Assembly (NCBI GenBank): GCA_014191195.1 | Contig: BJGZ01000007.1 | Span: 1 to 64,000 of the forward strand | Reading direction: 5' to 3' | DNA length: 64,000 nt | From: Chlorobiota bacterium | Lineage (GTDB): Bacteria > Bacteroidota > Ignavibacteria > Kapaibacteriales > UBA961 | Shown here: one piece after another, positions 18,777 through 28,088 of the stretch | How the letters are laid out: every line of letters starts with the position of its first letter | How positions within the stretch are numbered: the first letter of the stretch is position 1 | Position numbers and translations under genes: made by a program | Notes under the pieces: generated by a model | Told to the model about the DNA's origin: nothing | Database searches by the model: none | Seen by the model: the letters and a program-made list of their open reading frames with translations, nothing else

Positions 18777-19021
18777 AGCGGGGGCCCTATTCTCTCGAAT
18801 TTTGCCTGAAAAAATCGTAAGTATTTAGGTTCATATACCATTGTTAAACCTCTAATCTTATGTCTTTTTGCATACACCCTCGCTGCTGATTCTGCAATTA
18901 TCATATCTGTATCAGATAACTTATTAAATCCATTTACAGTAATGGTTCAGTAAGTGTTCTTTCTTTTTTCATTATAAACCAAAGTAATTGAATGGAGATT
19001 GGACTTTAGAACTATCATCAT
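18773..19021 (-). pseudogene. Decayed small gene with in-frame TGA
   Basis: Between the convergent genes at 16947-18776 and 19136-22471, the minus strand encodes a protein-like frame that begins at ATG 19021. It is interrupted once by TGA at 18947-18949 (codon 25) and ends with TAA at 18773-18775. The parts join sensibly: a beta-hairpin-like SITLVYNEKRKNTY, then TITVNGFNKLSD, a helix DMIIAESAARVYAKRH, and a strand RGLTMVYEP. Replacing TGA by the Trp codon TGG would give an intact product of about 82 residues. A second coding-like scrap (HDFGHSFRAAYTISLDEI) precedes it in another frame. No family is recognised. It may be a recent pseudogene or a sequencing error; TGA is a normal stop elsewhere in the window. 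Confidence 0.4.
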
Positions 19022-19083
19022 ATCTCATCCAAACTTATGGTGTATGCTGCACGAAAACTATGACCAAAATCATGCAAATAGAT

Positions 19084-19119
19084 AAAAAAAAGCCCTCAGA
19101 TTGCAAATCTGAAGGCTTT
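19084..19119 (-). terminator. Intrinsic terminator of the TonB-dependent receptor gene
   Basis: A hairpin with TCAGATT/AATCTGA (19096-19102 with 19106-19112) is extended by AAAGCC/GGCTTT after one mismatch. On the minus strand it is followed by a T tract (complement of 19084-19090). It lies 17 bases beyond the stop of the receptor gene and would end its transcript. Confidence 0.85.
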
Positions 19120-19135
19120 AGGTTGTTACATATTC

Positions 19136-22100
19136 TTAGAAAGAATAACGAACACCAAATTGCATTTGCATACGAGATAATAAATCACTGTATTGATAAG
19201 GATTTTCTTTATCTCTAAAGCTAAACATTGGGCTGCCTACTGGTAAAGCAGTACCATTAAGACCAGCAGTATTTACAGCTGCTGCTAAACCTTCAAAACG
19301 AATAAGTGCATCGCTTTGATTTGGTACAACTTTAAATGGACTTGAGCCTACATTGATAATATCTAGTGTTACTTCTAGATTATGTCCATCTGCAAATGGA
19401 TTGCGAATATCTGCTGCCAAACGGAAATCGATACGGTTATTCCAAGGCTCGCGAGCAGCATTACGTTCCATAATGGTACCACGTGCAGCATTTAAAGCTT
19501 CATCAGCAGAAATATAACGATCTAAAGCTGTATATGCGGCATCTGAGCGAGCGATCTTAGTATTTGCTCCAGAACCAGAAACAGTTACAAGATTGATATC
19601 ATTCATATCTTTAGGAACATAAATTAAGTCATTAGAGGTTTGTCCATCTGCATTTAAGTCACCATCATATACATATGAAAATGGCTGACCAGAGCGTCCT
19701 TCATAGAATACAGAGGCCTTAAATGTAAGTTCTGGCATTACTTCGATTTTATATGCTAAAGAACCAATCATACGATGAGGAATATCAAAATAAGAGCGTG
19801 ATAATGTAGGAGTATTTGGATTATCCTGAACATAATTAAAACGCCATTGTGAAACTGCTTGTGAAGATAAACCAGAGTTAATATCATACGATGCTGAGTT
19901 TGTATAGGCAATCATAGCATCTAAACCAAAAGACCAAGACTTTTGCAGTTGAGCTGACACATTATAGGAATATCCCATATCTGTATTGCTCAATAAAATG
20001 ATATTAGTAAACTTAGATCTACCATCTAAGAATCGAGGATTTGTGTTTCTTCCTGAGAAGCCACCATATATACCTCTGCCGCCAGGTAATCTAGAACCTA
20101 ATTGTGTTGTGTCTCTTCTTTCACCAAGATTTAAATCTGTATAAGCTATTTCATTTAGATTCATTGAATACATACCATCCAATGTCAAATTAATATCACC
20201 AGGTAATTTATAATCAATACCTAGATTAGCTCTGAAAGTTTGAGGCATTTTAAATTCATTGCCAGTTAAATTCAATTCTGTTACTGCTGCAGCTTTTGTA
20301 GGATCTTTTAGATTTGAAGAAAGGCTATCTGCAATTGTTGGATTAAATTTCACAGAATCTTTTGCTGTTAAAGATAAACGAGCTATTTCTACACCAGTAT
20401 TTCCATAATGATTGGAAATCCAAACAAAAGGAATTCGGCCTGTAAATATACCTGCACCACCACGAAGGATGAGTGATTGATCATTATTCACATCCCAATT
20501 AAATCCAATTCTTGGTGAGAATAATAATGCAGATCCTGGCATTTCATTTGTTTTTAAGCCTAAACGATTTGTTGTTGCTGCATAAGTAACAGCACCAGTA
20601 GAACTTACAGTAGCAGTTCTTGTGAAAGATGTATCAGCATTAATATTAGAAGAAGGAGCATCTGGGAAAACCGGTACATCAACACGTATACCAACATTTA
20701 CTTTTAAACCTTCGCTAACTGTTATTTCATCCTGAATATATCCACCTAATTGCATAGCGGTAAATGCAGCAGACCATTGTGGATCGAATGAAGATCTTGC
20801 AAAAGACATGCTTGCAGTTGCTGCGCGGCCAGCTGCAAAATCTGCATATGTATTAAATGCATAAGTACCATAAGCATCACGAATAAAAAGATTTTTGAAT
20901 GAAAAAATCTCATTTTGAGTACCGATGGTTACTACATGATTATCTGCAGGAGAAAAAGTAAAGTTATCTGTAAACTCTATAACATCTTGGTCTAACTTAT
21001 TAAGAATAGAAAACTCTTCAGAGCCAAATTGAATTGCAGAACCTGGAAAACTTGCATCACGAATTGTAACTGCTGGGAAAGGATTACCAGTAACTTCTCT
21101 AAAATCACGTATACGAGTATAACCAACAATCAATTCATTGTTCATATTATCTCCAAGTGAGGAATTTAATTCCAATACTGTAGAGTTCTGATTATTATTG
21201 AATCGATAATTTCTATCGCTAAAACGAAGACTTGTTAATGTGGTGCTATAATTATCATCATAAGCACTTATATAATTATTTCTTAAGGTTAAGCTATTGC
21301 TTTCATCAATATTCCAGTCTAAACGTGCAAACAGCTTAGTACTTGGGCGAACAACTTCAAAACCTTTTAAAACACCAGGGTTATAACCATATGTATTTGT
21401 TAACACTCCTTTTACCAAAGTAGCAACTGAATCTAATTGCTTTGCATATGCACTTTGAGTTAAAGCAATGTTTTCAATTGGTTGTCTTCTTTCAGTATTT
21501 TCTGCATTAACAAAAAAGAATAATTTATCCTTAATGATTGGACCACCAATTCGGAAACCAGTTTGTCTTTCATTAAAGTTAGGAAAACCAGTAGCAGTTC
21601 TAATTGAAGAATCTAATGTCCCTTTTGAGGATAATACATTTCTTGTATATATTAAAGAATCTATCATAGCCTCATTTCGCTGAAAATGATAGACAGATCC
21701 TGAAAAAGAATTAGTACCAGAACGAGTAATAGCATTAATTCCACCACCGGTAAATCTTCCTTGGCGAACATCAAATGGAGCAACCAATACTTGGAATTCT
21801 TCGATAGCATCTAAAGACACAGGATTGGTGCTGGCTTGTCCACCAGGTGTCCCAGAAGAACCTAAACCAAATAAATCTGTATAATTAGAACCATCAATTT
21901 GAATATTATTATAGCGATTATTTTTTCCTGCTACAGAGATAGAACTTCCAGTAGTAACTACTTGAGGTGAAAATTTTGCAAAATCTTGAAAAGAACGACT
22001 AATTGTAGGGAAATTATTCAACTGTTCTTTGCCAATATTAGTTTGTGCACCTGTTTTAGAAACATCTACATTATTTTTATCAGCAATAACAGTTATGGCA

Positions 22101-22471
22101 TTAGCTTGTGTAACTTTTTCATTTAATGCAATAACAATACGTAGGTTTTGTCCTAATTTTACTGTTTGATTAGCTACAGAGCCATTTGCAGAAACTGCAC
22201 TAGCTTTAACTGTATATGGACCACCAACACGGACATTAGAAATCAAAAATTCACCATTTGATTTTGTGCCAGTTTTATACTGTGTTCCAGTTGGCTCGTG
22301 GATAGCTATAATATTTATTCCAGAGAGCGATCCTCCAGAAAACTTTACACTTCCACTTATTGCACCACTTGTTACTCCTTGAGCATGTAAGGGTGTTATT
22401 GGGCTAAACAATACAGAGCACATTGCACCAAACAATATTGCTATACATAATGACAGTACCTGTTTTCTCAT
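19136..22471 (-). CDS. TonB-dependent receptor, Oar-like
   Basis: This outer-membrane protein imports or binds large substrates using TonB energy. A signal peptide (to about residue 30) is followed by a carboxypeptidase-regulatory-like beta-sandwich (about 34-115: GAISGSVKFSGGSLSGINI, SNGEFLISNVRVGG). A plug domain comes next (GKEQLNNFPTISRSFQDF, NIQIDGSNYTDLFGLG, GGINAITRSGTNSFSGSVY). A barrel of about 850 residues ends in FGVRYSF with the expected terminal phenylalanine. The plug sequence is of the Oar type. The substrate is unknown. The ATG at 22471 is preceded by AGGAG at ideal spacing, and an intrinsic terminator follows at 19084-19119. With no SusD-like neighbour, it is not a typical glycan uptake pair. 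Confidence 0.92.
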   Translation of the reverse strand: MRKQVLSLCIAILFGAMCSVLFSPITPLHAQGVTSGAISGSVKFSGGSLSGINIIAIHEPTGTQYKTGTKSNGEFLISNVRVGGPYTVKASAVSANGSVANQTVKLGQNLRIVIALNEKVTQANAITVIADKNNVDVSKTGAQTNIGKEQLNNFPTISRSFQDFAKFSPQVVTTGSSISVAGKNNRYNNIQIDGSNYTDLFGLGSSGTPGGQASTNPVSLDAIEEFQVLVAPFDVRQGRFTGGGINAITRSGTNSFSGSVYHFQRNEAMIDSLIYTRNVLSSKGTLDSSIRTATGFPNFNERQTGFRIGGPIIKDKLFFFVNAENTERRQPIENIALTQSAYAKQLDSVATLVKGVLTNTYGYNPGVLKGFEVVRPSTKLFARLDWNIDESNSLTLRNNYISAYDDNYSTTLTSLRFSDRNYRFNNNQNSTVLELNSSLGDNMNNELIVGYTRIRDFREVTGNPFPAVTIRDASFPGSAIQFGSEEFSILNKLDQDVIEFTDNFTFSPADNHVVTIGTQNEIFSFKNLFIRDAYGTYAFNTYADFAAGRAATASMSFARSSFDPQWSAAFTAMQLGGYIQDEITVSEGLKVNVGIRVDVPVFPDAPSSNINADTSFTRTATVSSTGAVTYAATTNRLGLKTNEMPGSALLFSPRIGFNWDVNNDQSLILRGGAGIFTGRIPFVWISNHYGNTGVEIARLSLTAKDSVKFNPTIADSLSSNLKDPTKAAAVTELNLTGNEFKMPQTFRANLGIDYKLPGDINLTLDGMYSMNLNEIAYTDLNLGERRDTTQLGSRLPGGRGIYGGFSGRNTNPRFLDGRSKFTNIILLSNTDMGYSYNVSAQLQKSWSFGLDAMIAYTNSASYDINSGLSSQAVSQWRFNYVQDNPNTPTLSRSYFDIPHRMIGSLAYKIEVMPELTFKASVFYEGRSGQPFSYVYDGDLNADGQTSNDLIYVPKDMNDINLVTVSGSGANTKIARSDAAYTALDRYISADEALNAARGTIMERNAAREPWNNRIDFRLAADIRNPFADGHNLEVTLDIINVGSSPFKVVPNQSDALIRFEGLAAAVNTAGLNGTALPVGSPMFSFRDKENPYQYSDLLSRMQMQFGVRYSF

Positions 22472-22500
22472 AAAACTCCTTTATTATATGGTATACTAAA

Positions 22501-22531
22501 CGAATCGGTTAACACACTTTGTTCCGATTTG
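22501..22531 (-). promoter_or_regulatory. Imperfect inverted repeat upstream of the receptor
   Basis: CGAATCGG (22501-22508) and CCGATTTG (22524-22531) are inverted, matching at 7 of 8 positions with a 15-base spacer. The element lies 30-60 bases upstream of the receptor start codon. It could be an operator or a 5'-UTR hairpin. The symmetry is seen; function is a guess. Confidence 0.25.
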
Positions 22532-22602
22532 ATTATACAGGGCTTTGCAAATTCGTTGATATTTTCATTAAAATTGTATTATAAATTGATAATACAACAC
22601 TG

Positions 22603-23163
22603 TTAGGAAATGCTTTTTTTTGAAATAAATGCTTCTGTCTTTTTCACAAGGAAAAAAGCAGAAATTCCGGCAAGGCTTCCAATGATAAAACCACCAAGAA
22701 CATCAAGAGGGTAATGAACACCTACATAAATGCGAGAATATCCTATTAAAAAAGCTATTATACAGAGGGGTACTCTCATAAAGGGAAATAATAAGCTTAA
22801 TAATATTGCAATACATGCATTATTGATGGCATGAGTAGAAGGGAATGATTGACCAGGACCACAAGGGATTAGCTTTCTTGTTTCAGAAAGAGCTCTGCAG
22901 GGTCTTTCTCTTCCTATAAATGGTTTTATAATATGGGTAGATAATAGATCGGCGCTAAATACAGTAAGTAGTAAAAACAGACATGCTATCCGGCCTCTTG
23001 TGCCAAATTTAACAAGTAACATTGATAATAAAACACCATAAAAAGGCCAGATATTTTTTGATTCAGTGATAAAAGAAAAAAATATATCTGCTGGGCCACT
23101 TATTGCATATGAATTAATAAAATGAAAAAGAATTTTATCAATCGACATCATAAAATCTAACAT
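22603..23163 (-). CDS. PAP2-family phosphatase, undecaprenyl-diphosphatase-like
   Basis: All three PAP2 motifs are visible: KPFIGRERPC, PSTHAINN and SRIYVGVHYPLDVLGG. This is the classical lipid-phosphatase active site facing the periplasm. At 186 residues with about five membrane helices, it matches the BcrC-type undecaprenyl diphosphatases that recycle the peptidoglycan lipid carrier. The exact lipid substrate is inferred. Start codons at 23163, 23151 and 23148 are all possible. It follows the BatA-like gene by 39 bases on the same strand and is probably co-transcribed with it and mscL. Confidence 0.88.
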   Translation of the reverse strand: MLDFMMSIDKILFHFINSYAISGPADIFFSFITESKNIWPFYGVLLSMLLVKFGTRGRIACLFLLLTVFSADLLSTHIIKPFIGRERPCRALSETRKLIPCGPGQSFPSTHAINNACIAILLSLLFPFMRVPLCIIAFLIGYSRIYVGVHYPLDVLGGFIIGSLAGISAFFLVKKTEAFISKKSIS

Positions 23164-23202
23164 TGAGCTTACTCATTATGTAAAAAATAAGATTGTTACA
23201 TA

Positions 23203-25293
23203 TTAGATTACTGGAGAAGCTTTTCTTCCAGCTAGCTTTGCAACTATCATTTCAGTAATTGCGCAAAGCAAAGCTAAAAGTATAAAGAAACGCCAGAGTT
23301 CTGTGCCAATTCTAGCTTTAGCAACAGAATTTGCTATCGACTCATTCTTATTAAGTAAAAGAAGTGATTCTGGATGATTAAGTCTTTTCTTTAAAGCAGA
23401 CATGCTTTCTTGTAGATTTTTGTAGATAAGATGCCCTTCCTTAGAAGATTGATTTACAATTAATGAAGTTATTGGATTCTTATCTTTAGAAAAAACACCA
23501 TAAACTCCAGTCATTTCTGGTTTCCCAAATTGTAAACTCATCCCTCCGGGTAAATCAGCTGCTTGCATATCAGATTCAAATCCATTGGGATCTTTAATAG
23601 TAAAAATCGAACTTGCTGAACTTTTAGTTGGTATAACTATGATTGCTTCTTGTCCGGCAGTTTTTTCTAATGTAAATACTTCTTTTGCAGATAAATACTG
23701 AGCAGATCTATAGATAATAGTAGGCATTAAACCTGTAAATGGAAAAGAACTCCATTCCGGACTCGGAGGTACTGCACAATACATTGCTTTACCATCGCCT
23801 CTTCTAATTTCATTTAAAAAGCTGCCACCTTGCATAGATATTATTGATTGTCCTACCTGAGAACATAAAGCCTTAATGATTTTAGGAGAATCACCTAGCC
23901 CATTTTCTGAGTTAAATCCTTTAAAAACCCCCTGTAATATTGGATGTTGTCTATCTGCACTAATACAAATTCCTGGATTTGACTCGGAAAACTCTTGAAA
24001 TATTGTAGGCCCTAAACCCATACCCAAAAAGAATTGCTGTTGGACTGCGATTGATTCTGTTGAAGAAGGAAAAAATAATACTGAGCCACCATTTTGAATA
24101 TATGCATCTATTCTCTGCATCTCGGTTTGAGACAGAGTTGTAGCAAGAATCAATATATCAAAATCTTCAAAATGAACGGATGCAGATTGATTGGCAGAAT
24201 AACTCTTCAATAAGCTTGCATGAGGTGCAATAGATAATGATATAAAATCTGTCTCTAATTGAGTACCAATCAAAGCTACTTTAGGTGCTGAGGATATAAT
24301 AAATGAAAAATATCTATGATTATCACTTTCCAAGACATCATTTTCTATCTGAATTTCACCTTTAATTAAACCGGTAGTATGTGGAATGCCCTGAAGTGAA
24401 ATATGTACATATGATCCAGCAGCTATATCTACTGTCCTTTGGGCTACTCTTTCGCCATTAAACAAAACACTAACAATAATCCCTTTGGCATCACTGGTAG
24501 AAGAATTATAAAGCTTTGTTTGCAGTTCAACAGGTTTGTCTTTTGCGTAAACTCGTGAAATAAAAATAGCAGTATCTATTGATATATTTTGATCAATACT
24601 ATTGTTAGATTCTAAAGATGGTAATAAAAAAACGGAAGTTTTATCATCAAATAATTTGACAGAATCAATTTCTAAAGAGTGGATTTCTTGTTGCTGTAAA
24701 TCAGTAAGAATGTAAATTTCTTTATTGACATGTAACGATGCATCTAATAGTCCTTGTGCTGCTCTTAAACCATCATCTAAAGAAGCAGTAGCTGGATTAA
24801 CAGAGCACTGGTCGATTTCTTCTTTTAACCAAGCAAAATTCCTACTAAAAGATCTTTTACGATTTTTAATTAAAGAAGATAAAGGAATAAAAGCCATCTC
24901 ATCACCTTCTTCTAATGCACCCAGTATTTCAGAAGTCAATTTTTTGGCTTTAGAAAATCTATTACCATCTTCATCTGTAATATCCATGCTTAATGAATTA
25001 TCTAAAACAATGATAATACTGGATTTTGCATGAGTACCAATTGAAGGTAATGTACTTTTAATTGTAGGACGAGAAAAGGCTAGGACACTAAATATAACAA
25101 TGAGTGTACGAAGAATGAGTAAGATAATTTGTTGTGTCTTTAACTTTCTTATACTTGTTTTTTGAAGCTCTTTTAGAAATCTTAAAGTACTAAATTCAAC
25201 AGTTTTTAGTTTTCTAAGATTTAATAAATGCAAAAGTATAGGAATTGCTGCAGCAGCCAAACCAAAGAGAACAAAAGGATTTAAAAAAGTCAT
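23203..25293 (-). CDS. BatA-domain von Willebrand A membrane protein
   Basis: The N-terminus is the double-transmembrane Aerotolerance/BatA domain: MTFLNPFVLFGLAAAAIPIL, then HLLNLRKLKTVEFSTLRFL and a second helix near residues 55-75. A von Willebrand A domain follows with an intact MIDAS start, DNSLS (98-102). The large middle part is beta-rich and includes a glutamine-amidotransferase-like segment (DFDILILATTLSQTEMQRI), as in many BatA-like proteins of Bacteroidota. A C-terminal helix (FFILLALLCAITEMIVA) ends the protein. The orientation is probably periplasmic between anchors. The function is not established. The usual Bat-operon partners (MoxR ATPase, DUF58) are absent from this locus. 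Confidence 0.88.
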   Translation of the reverse strand: MTFLNPFVLFGLAAAAIPILLHLLNLRKLKTVEFSTLRFLKELQKTSIRKLKTQQIILLILRTLIVIFSVLAFSRPTIKSTLPSIGTHAKSSIIIVLDNSLSMDITDEDGNRFSKAKKLTSEILGALEEGDEMAFIPLSSLIKNRKRSFSRNFAWLKEEIDQCSVNPATASLDDGLRAAQGLLDASLHVNKEIYILTDLQQQEIHSLEIDSVKLFDDKTSVFLLPSLESNNSIDQNISIDTAIFISRVYAKDKPVELQTKLYNSSTSDAKGIIVSVLFNGERVAQRTVDIAAGSYVHISLQGIPHTTGLIKGEIQIENDVLESDNHRYFSFIISSAPKVALIGTQLETDFISLSIAPHASLLKSYSANQSASVHFEDFDILILATTLSQTEMQRIDAYIQNGGSVLFFPSSTESIAVQQQFFLGMGLGPTIFQEFSESNPGICISADRQHPILQGVFKGFNSENGLGDSPKIIKALCSQVGQSIISMQGGSFLNEIRRGDGKAMYCAVPPSPEWSSFPFTGLMPTIIYRSAQYLSAKEVFTLEKTAGQEAIIVIPTKSSASSIFTIKDPNGFESDMQAADLPGGMSLQFGKPEMTGVYGVFSKDKNPITSLIVNQSSKEGHLIYKNLQESMSALKKRLNHPESLLLLNKNESIANSVAKARIGTELWRFFILLALLCAITEMIVAKLAGRKASPVI

Positions 25294-25329
25294 AAGTACT
25301 TGATTAGTAAAAGTCTGATGCAGAAAGAA

Positions 25330-25776
25330 TTAATGAGTTTCTTCTAAAATTGATGTGCATTGTGGACAACGTATAGCATTAATAGAGATTTTGCTGATAC
25401 AATATGGGCATATTTTATCTGCATTCTCTGCTTCAACTTGTCTTTTTTGAAATCGAATAAATGCTCTAGTTAATAAAAAAATACTAGCAGAAACAATTAA
25501 GAAGTCTAATATTGAATTTAAAAATAAACCATAATTAAGTGTTGGAGCACCAGCATCTTTGGCTTGTTTTATTGTTTGATAAAATGTGCCATTTAAACTA
25601 ATAAAAAGTCCTGATAAATCTGTTCTATCCAAGGCACCGATTGGAGGCATAATGATATCATTGACAAGTGATGTTACTATTTTCCCAAATGCTCCACCAA
25701 TAACAACACCAACAGCTAATTCTATAACATTACCCTTGTTAACAAATTCTTTAAATTCTTTAAAAACCGGGTTCAT
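25330..25776 (-). CDS. mscL: Large-conductance mechanosensitive channel MscL with zinc-ribbon tail
   Basis: MscL opens under membrane tension to release solutes on hypo-osmotic shock. The family N-terminus FKEFVNKGNVIELAVGVVIGGAFGKIVTSLV, given here as its two parts FKEFVNKGNVIELAVG and VVIGGAFGKIVTSLV, is the pore-lining helix TM1. TM2 is near residues 85-105. In place of the usual charged helical bundle, the C-terminus carries a rubredoxin-like zinc knuckle, CPYC (123-126) and CPQC (137-140). The zinc-ribbon tail occurs in some MscL homologues; whether it binds metal and gates the channel is unknown. It leads a minus-strand operon with the BatA-like and PAP2 genes. Confidence 0.95.
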   Translation of the reverse strand: MNPVFKEFKEFVNKGNVIELAVGVVIGGAFGKIVTSLVNDIIMPPIGALDRTDLSGLFISLNGTFYQTIKQAKDAGAPTLNYGLFLNSILDFLIVSASIFLLTRAFIRFQKRQVEAENADKICPYCISKISINAIRCPQCTSILEETH

Positions 25777-25958
25777 TTACTATCCAATCATATTCTTTGA
25801 AACAATATTCATATGCAAATTGAAAAAAAGAGGAATTCAAAGCAAGTATATTACATCAAAACAGAGAACTTCTGTTTCTATAATCTTAATTTTGAGCCTT
25901 ATTTTGTAATTTGCTACTGTTAGCTATGCATATTATATGATTAGAATTGGAAAATGTT

Positions 25959-26834
25959 ATGTCTGAAAACCACATTGGTACCCAACAATTAGATAAAGAT
26001 GCCTTATTAGGCAAAAGAATTGACTGCTTAGATAAAGGTTTTGTGCGCTTAATTGATGTTATGGGAGATGATGCTTCTATTGTACAAGCTGCTAGAGTTT
26101 CCTATGGATCGGGTACTAAAAAGTTACATGAAGATCGAGGATTAATCCGATATTTATTGCGCCATGCTCATACAACGCCTTTTGAAATGGTTGAATTTAA
26201 ATTTCATGTAAAGCTTCCAATTTTTGTTGCCAGACAATGGATTCGTCATCGTACCGCAAATGTAAATGAATATAGTGGTAGATATTCAGAGATGAAAGAC
26301 GAATTCTATACGCCAAGTCCTGAACATATACGCCCACAAAGCACATTGAATAAACAGGGGCGTTCAGATGATCATCTGCCAGATAGTATTGCTAATGAAG
26401 CTGCAGATATGTTTAAAGCCGGACAAGATAAAGCGTATGCAGATTATCAATTGTATTTAGATCAAGGAATTGCTAGAGAGATCGCTAGAATTAATTTACC
26501 TGTATCTAATTATACCGAATGGTATTGGAAAATTGATTTACATAATTTATTCCATTTTCTTCGCTTACGAATTGATGCTCATGCTCAATATGAAATACAA
26601 GTATTTGGTGAAGCAATAGCAGAACTTGTAAAGCCTTTTGTTCCATTGGCTTGGGAAGCATTCGAGGATTATATCCTGTATTCTCATCGTATCACTGCTC
26701 CAGAAATTACTGTGTTAAAGCAATTATTTGGACACACGAATATGCCAACTATTCAAGAATTAGCTGAACTTGGCTTAAAAGGTAGGGAAGCCGAAGAGTT
26801 TATCGTTAAAATGTCTTCCATTTTTAAACAATAG
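25959..26834 (+). CDS. thyX: FAD-dependent thymidylate synthase ThyX
   Basis: ThyX methylates dUMP to dTMP using methylenetetrahydrofolate, FAD and NADPH. The ThyX motif is present as RHRTANVNEYSGRYS (from residue 96). The segment TTPFEMVEFKFHVKLPIFVARQW, written here as TTPFEMVEF and KLPIFVARQW, is the normal lead-in. The reader segment NLFHFLRLRIDAHAQYEI provides the C-terminal FAD/dUMP-binding residues. The length of about 291 residues is typical. ATG 25959 is chosen over TTG 25947. The gene stands alone between mscL (divergent) and the peroxidase gene. Confidence 0.96.
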   Translation: MSENHIGTQQLDKDALLGKRIDCLDKGFVRLIDVMGDDASIVQAARVSYGSGTKKLHEDRGLIRYLLRHAHTTPFEMVEFKFHVKLPIFVARQWIRHRTANVNEYSGRYSEMKDEFYTPSPEHIRPQSTLNKQGRSDDHLPDSIANEAADMFKAGQDKAYADYQLYLDQGIAREIARINLPVSNYTEWYWKIDLHNLFHFLRLRIDAHAQYEIQVFGEAIAELVKPFVPLAWEAFEDYILYSHRITAPEITVLKQLFGHTNMPTIQELAELGLKGREAEEFIVKMSSIFKQ

Positions 26835-26843
26835 TTGTAAAAA

Positions 26844-27887
26844 TTGAAACTTTCTTTTTCATATACACATTTATCAATTATTCTGTGCTTTTTGCCCATA
26901 ATGTTTGTTTCATGTAAGGATAATCAGACGGTTGATTCCGAGTGTGAAGATATTGTATATTCTTCTCCTATTGGATTTCCTGAAATCCCATTTCCTTTAG
27001 ATAATCCTATTAAGCATGAAACTGTGATGTTGGGGCAAAAATTATTCTATGATAAAACCTTATCTAAGGATGGCTCTGTGTCTTGTGCTTCTTGCCATAA
27101 ACAAGAATATGCTTTTTCTGATGCTGGTAAATCTGTCAGTAGGGGAGTTGCTAATGAAGCTGGGATGAGAAATTCACCTACGATTGTTAATTCTGCTTAT
27201 CACAATTCATTTTTTTATGATGGTAGAGTACAACAATTAGAATTACAGATAAAAGAAGCTTTGCTTAGTCCAAATGAGATGTATTCTTCAGAAGCTCATA
27301 TAGTTGCTACGATTCAAAGTAACAATGCATATAAAGCCTTATTTTATAAAGCTTTTGGTAATGATTCTATAGATGTATTAAGGGTGTGCAAGGCAATAGC
27401 ATGTTTTACAAGGACAATTGTCTCTGGGGATTCTCGATATGATTTGTATAAAAGGGGAGTGAATATTAATATCACACCAATAGAGAAACAGGGAATTGAA
27501 TTATTTTTTAGTGATAAAACTCAATGTGCTTCTTGTCATTCAGGATTTAACTTTACAGATTATAAATTTTATAGTACTGGATTATATACTCATTATTATG
27601 ATAAAGGACATTATTATACAACAAAATTGGAACAAGATATAGGAACTTTTAAAACTCCTAGTTTAAGGAATATTGTCCTTACTTTACCTTATATGCATGA
27701 TGGATCAATAGGTAGTTTATCTGAACTTTTACAACATTATAATCATGGTGGTAAAGGATTTATTAATAAAGATAAACGCATTGATTCTCTTCATTTATCT
27801 AATACAGAATTACAAGCTCTAGAGGCATTTTTATTAATGCTAACGGATAGCTCTATGATTAATAATCCTGCTTATTCTCATCCTTAA
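26844..27887 (+). CDS. Di-haem cytochrome c peroxidase-like lipoprotein
   Basis: Two CxxCH haem-attachment sites are visible, CASCH at 81-85 and CASCH at 228-232. They give the two cytochrome c domains of the CcpA/MauG family, which reduces hydrogen peroxide or performs long-range oxidations. The N-terminus has a lipobox (MFVSC, C24), so the protein should be anchored at the periplasmic side. MRNSPTIVNSAYHNSFFYDGR and TPSLRNIVLTLPYMHDGS are family blocks. The only suitable start is TTG at 26844. It starts 9 bases after thyX and converges with xseB, their ends overlapping by four bases. Confidence 0.92.
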   Translation: MKLSFSYTHLSIILCFLPIMFVSCKDNQTVDSECEDIVYSSPIGFPEIPFPLDNPIKHETVMLGQKLFYDKTLSKDGSVSCASCHKQEYAFSDAGKSVSRGVANEAGMRNSPTIVNSAYHNSFFYDGRVQQLELQIKEALLSPNEMYSSEAHIVATIQSNNAYKALFYKAFGNDSIDVLRVCKAIACFTRTIVSGDSRYDLYKRGVNINITPIEKQGIELFFSDKTQCASCHSGFNFTDYKFYSTGLYTHYYDKGHYYTTKLEQDIGTFKTPSLRNIVLTLPYMHDGSIGSLSELLQHYNHGGKGFINKDKRIDSLHLSNTELQALEAFLLMLTDSSMINNPAYSHP

Positions 27888-28087
27888 TTATGCTTCTTTT
27901 CTAGAATTGTCAATTTTTGTTCTGCTTCATCTAATACTTTTCTACACGAAGCTGTTAAAGCCATTCCTTCTTCATAAAAAGCTAACATTTCATCCAAACT
28001 TGCATTTCCTTGATCAAGTGTTTGTACTATTTGTTCAAGCCTTTTGATCTGTTCTTCAAAACTGATTACCTGAGATTTTTTTGACAT
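27884..28087 (-). CDS. xseB: Exodeoxyribonuclease VII small subunit
   Basis: This 67-residue protein matches the XseB family: FEEQIKRLEQIVQTLDQG, then LDEMLAFYEEGMALTASC and a C-terminal helix. XseB binds the large subunit XseA to form exonuclease VII, which digests single-stranded DNA. The large subunit is not in the window. It starts one base after the msrB stop on the same strand. Confidence 0.92.
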   Translation of the reverse strand: MSKKSQVISFEEQIKRLEQIVQTLDQGNASLDEMLAFYEEGMALTASCRKVLDEAEQKLTILEKKHN

Positions 28088-28088
28088 A

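Noticed and set aside
18947-18949. TGA recoded as Trp or selenocysteine genome-wide
   Set aside because: Several intact genes here, such as recJ and the large propeller at 34776-37967, end in TGA, and no SECIS-like hairpin was seen after the codon.
25959-26834. Asn in place of Ser in the ThyX motif (RHRTAN)
   Set aside because: RHRTANVNEYS is, as far as I recall, a common variant in working ThyX proteins, so it is not evidence of inactivity.
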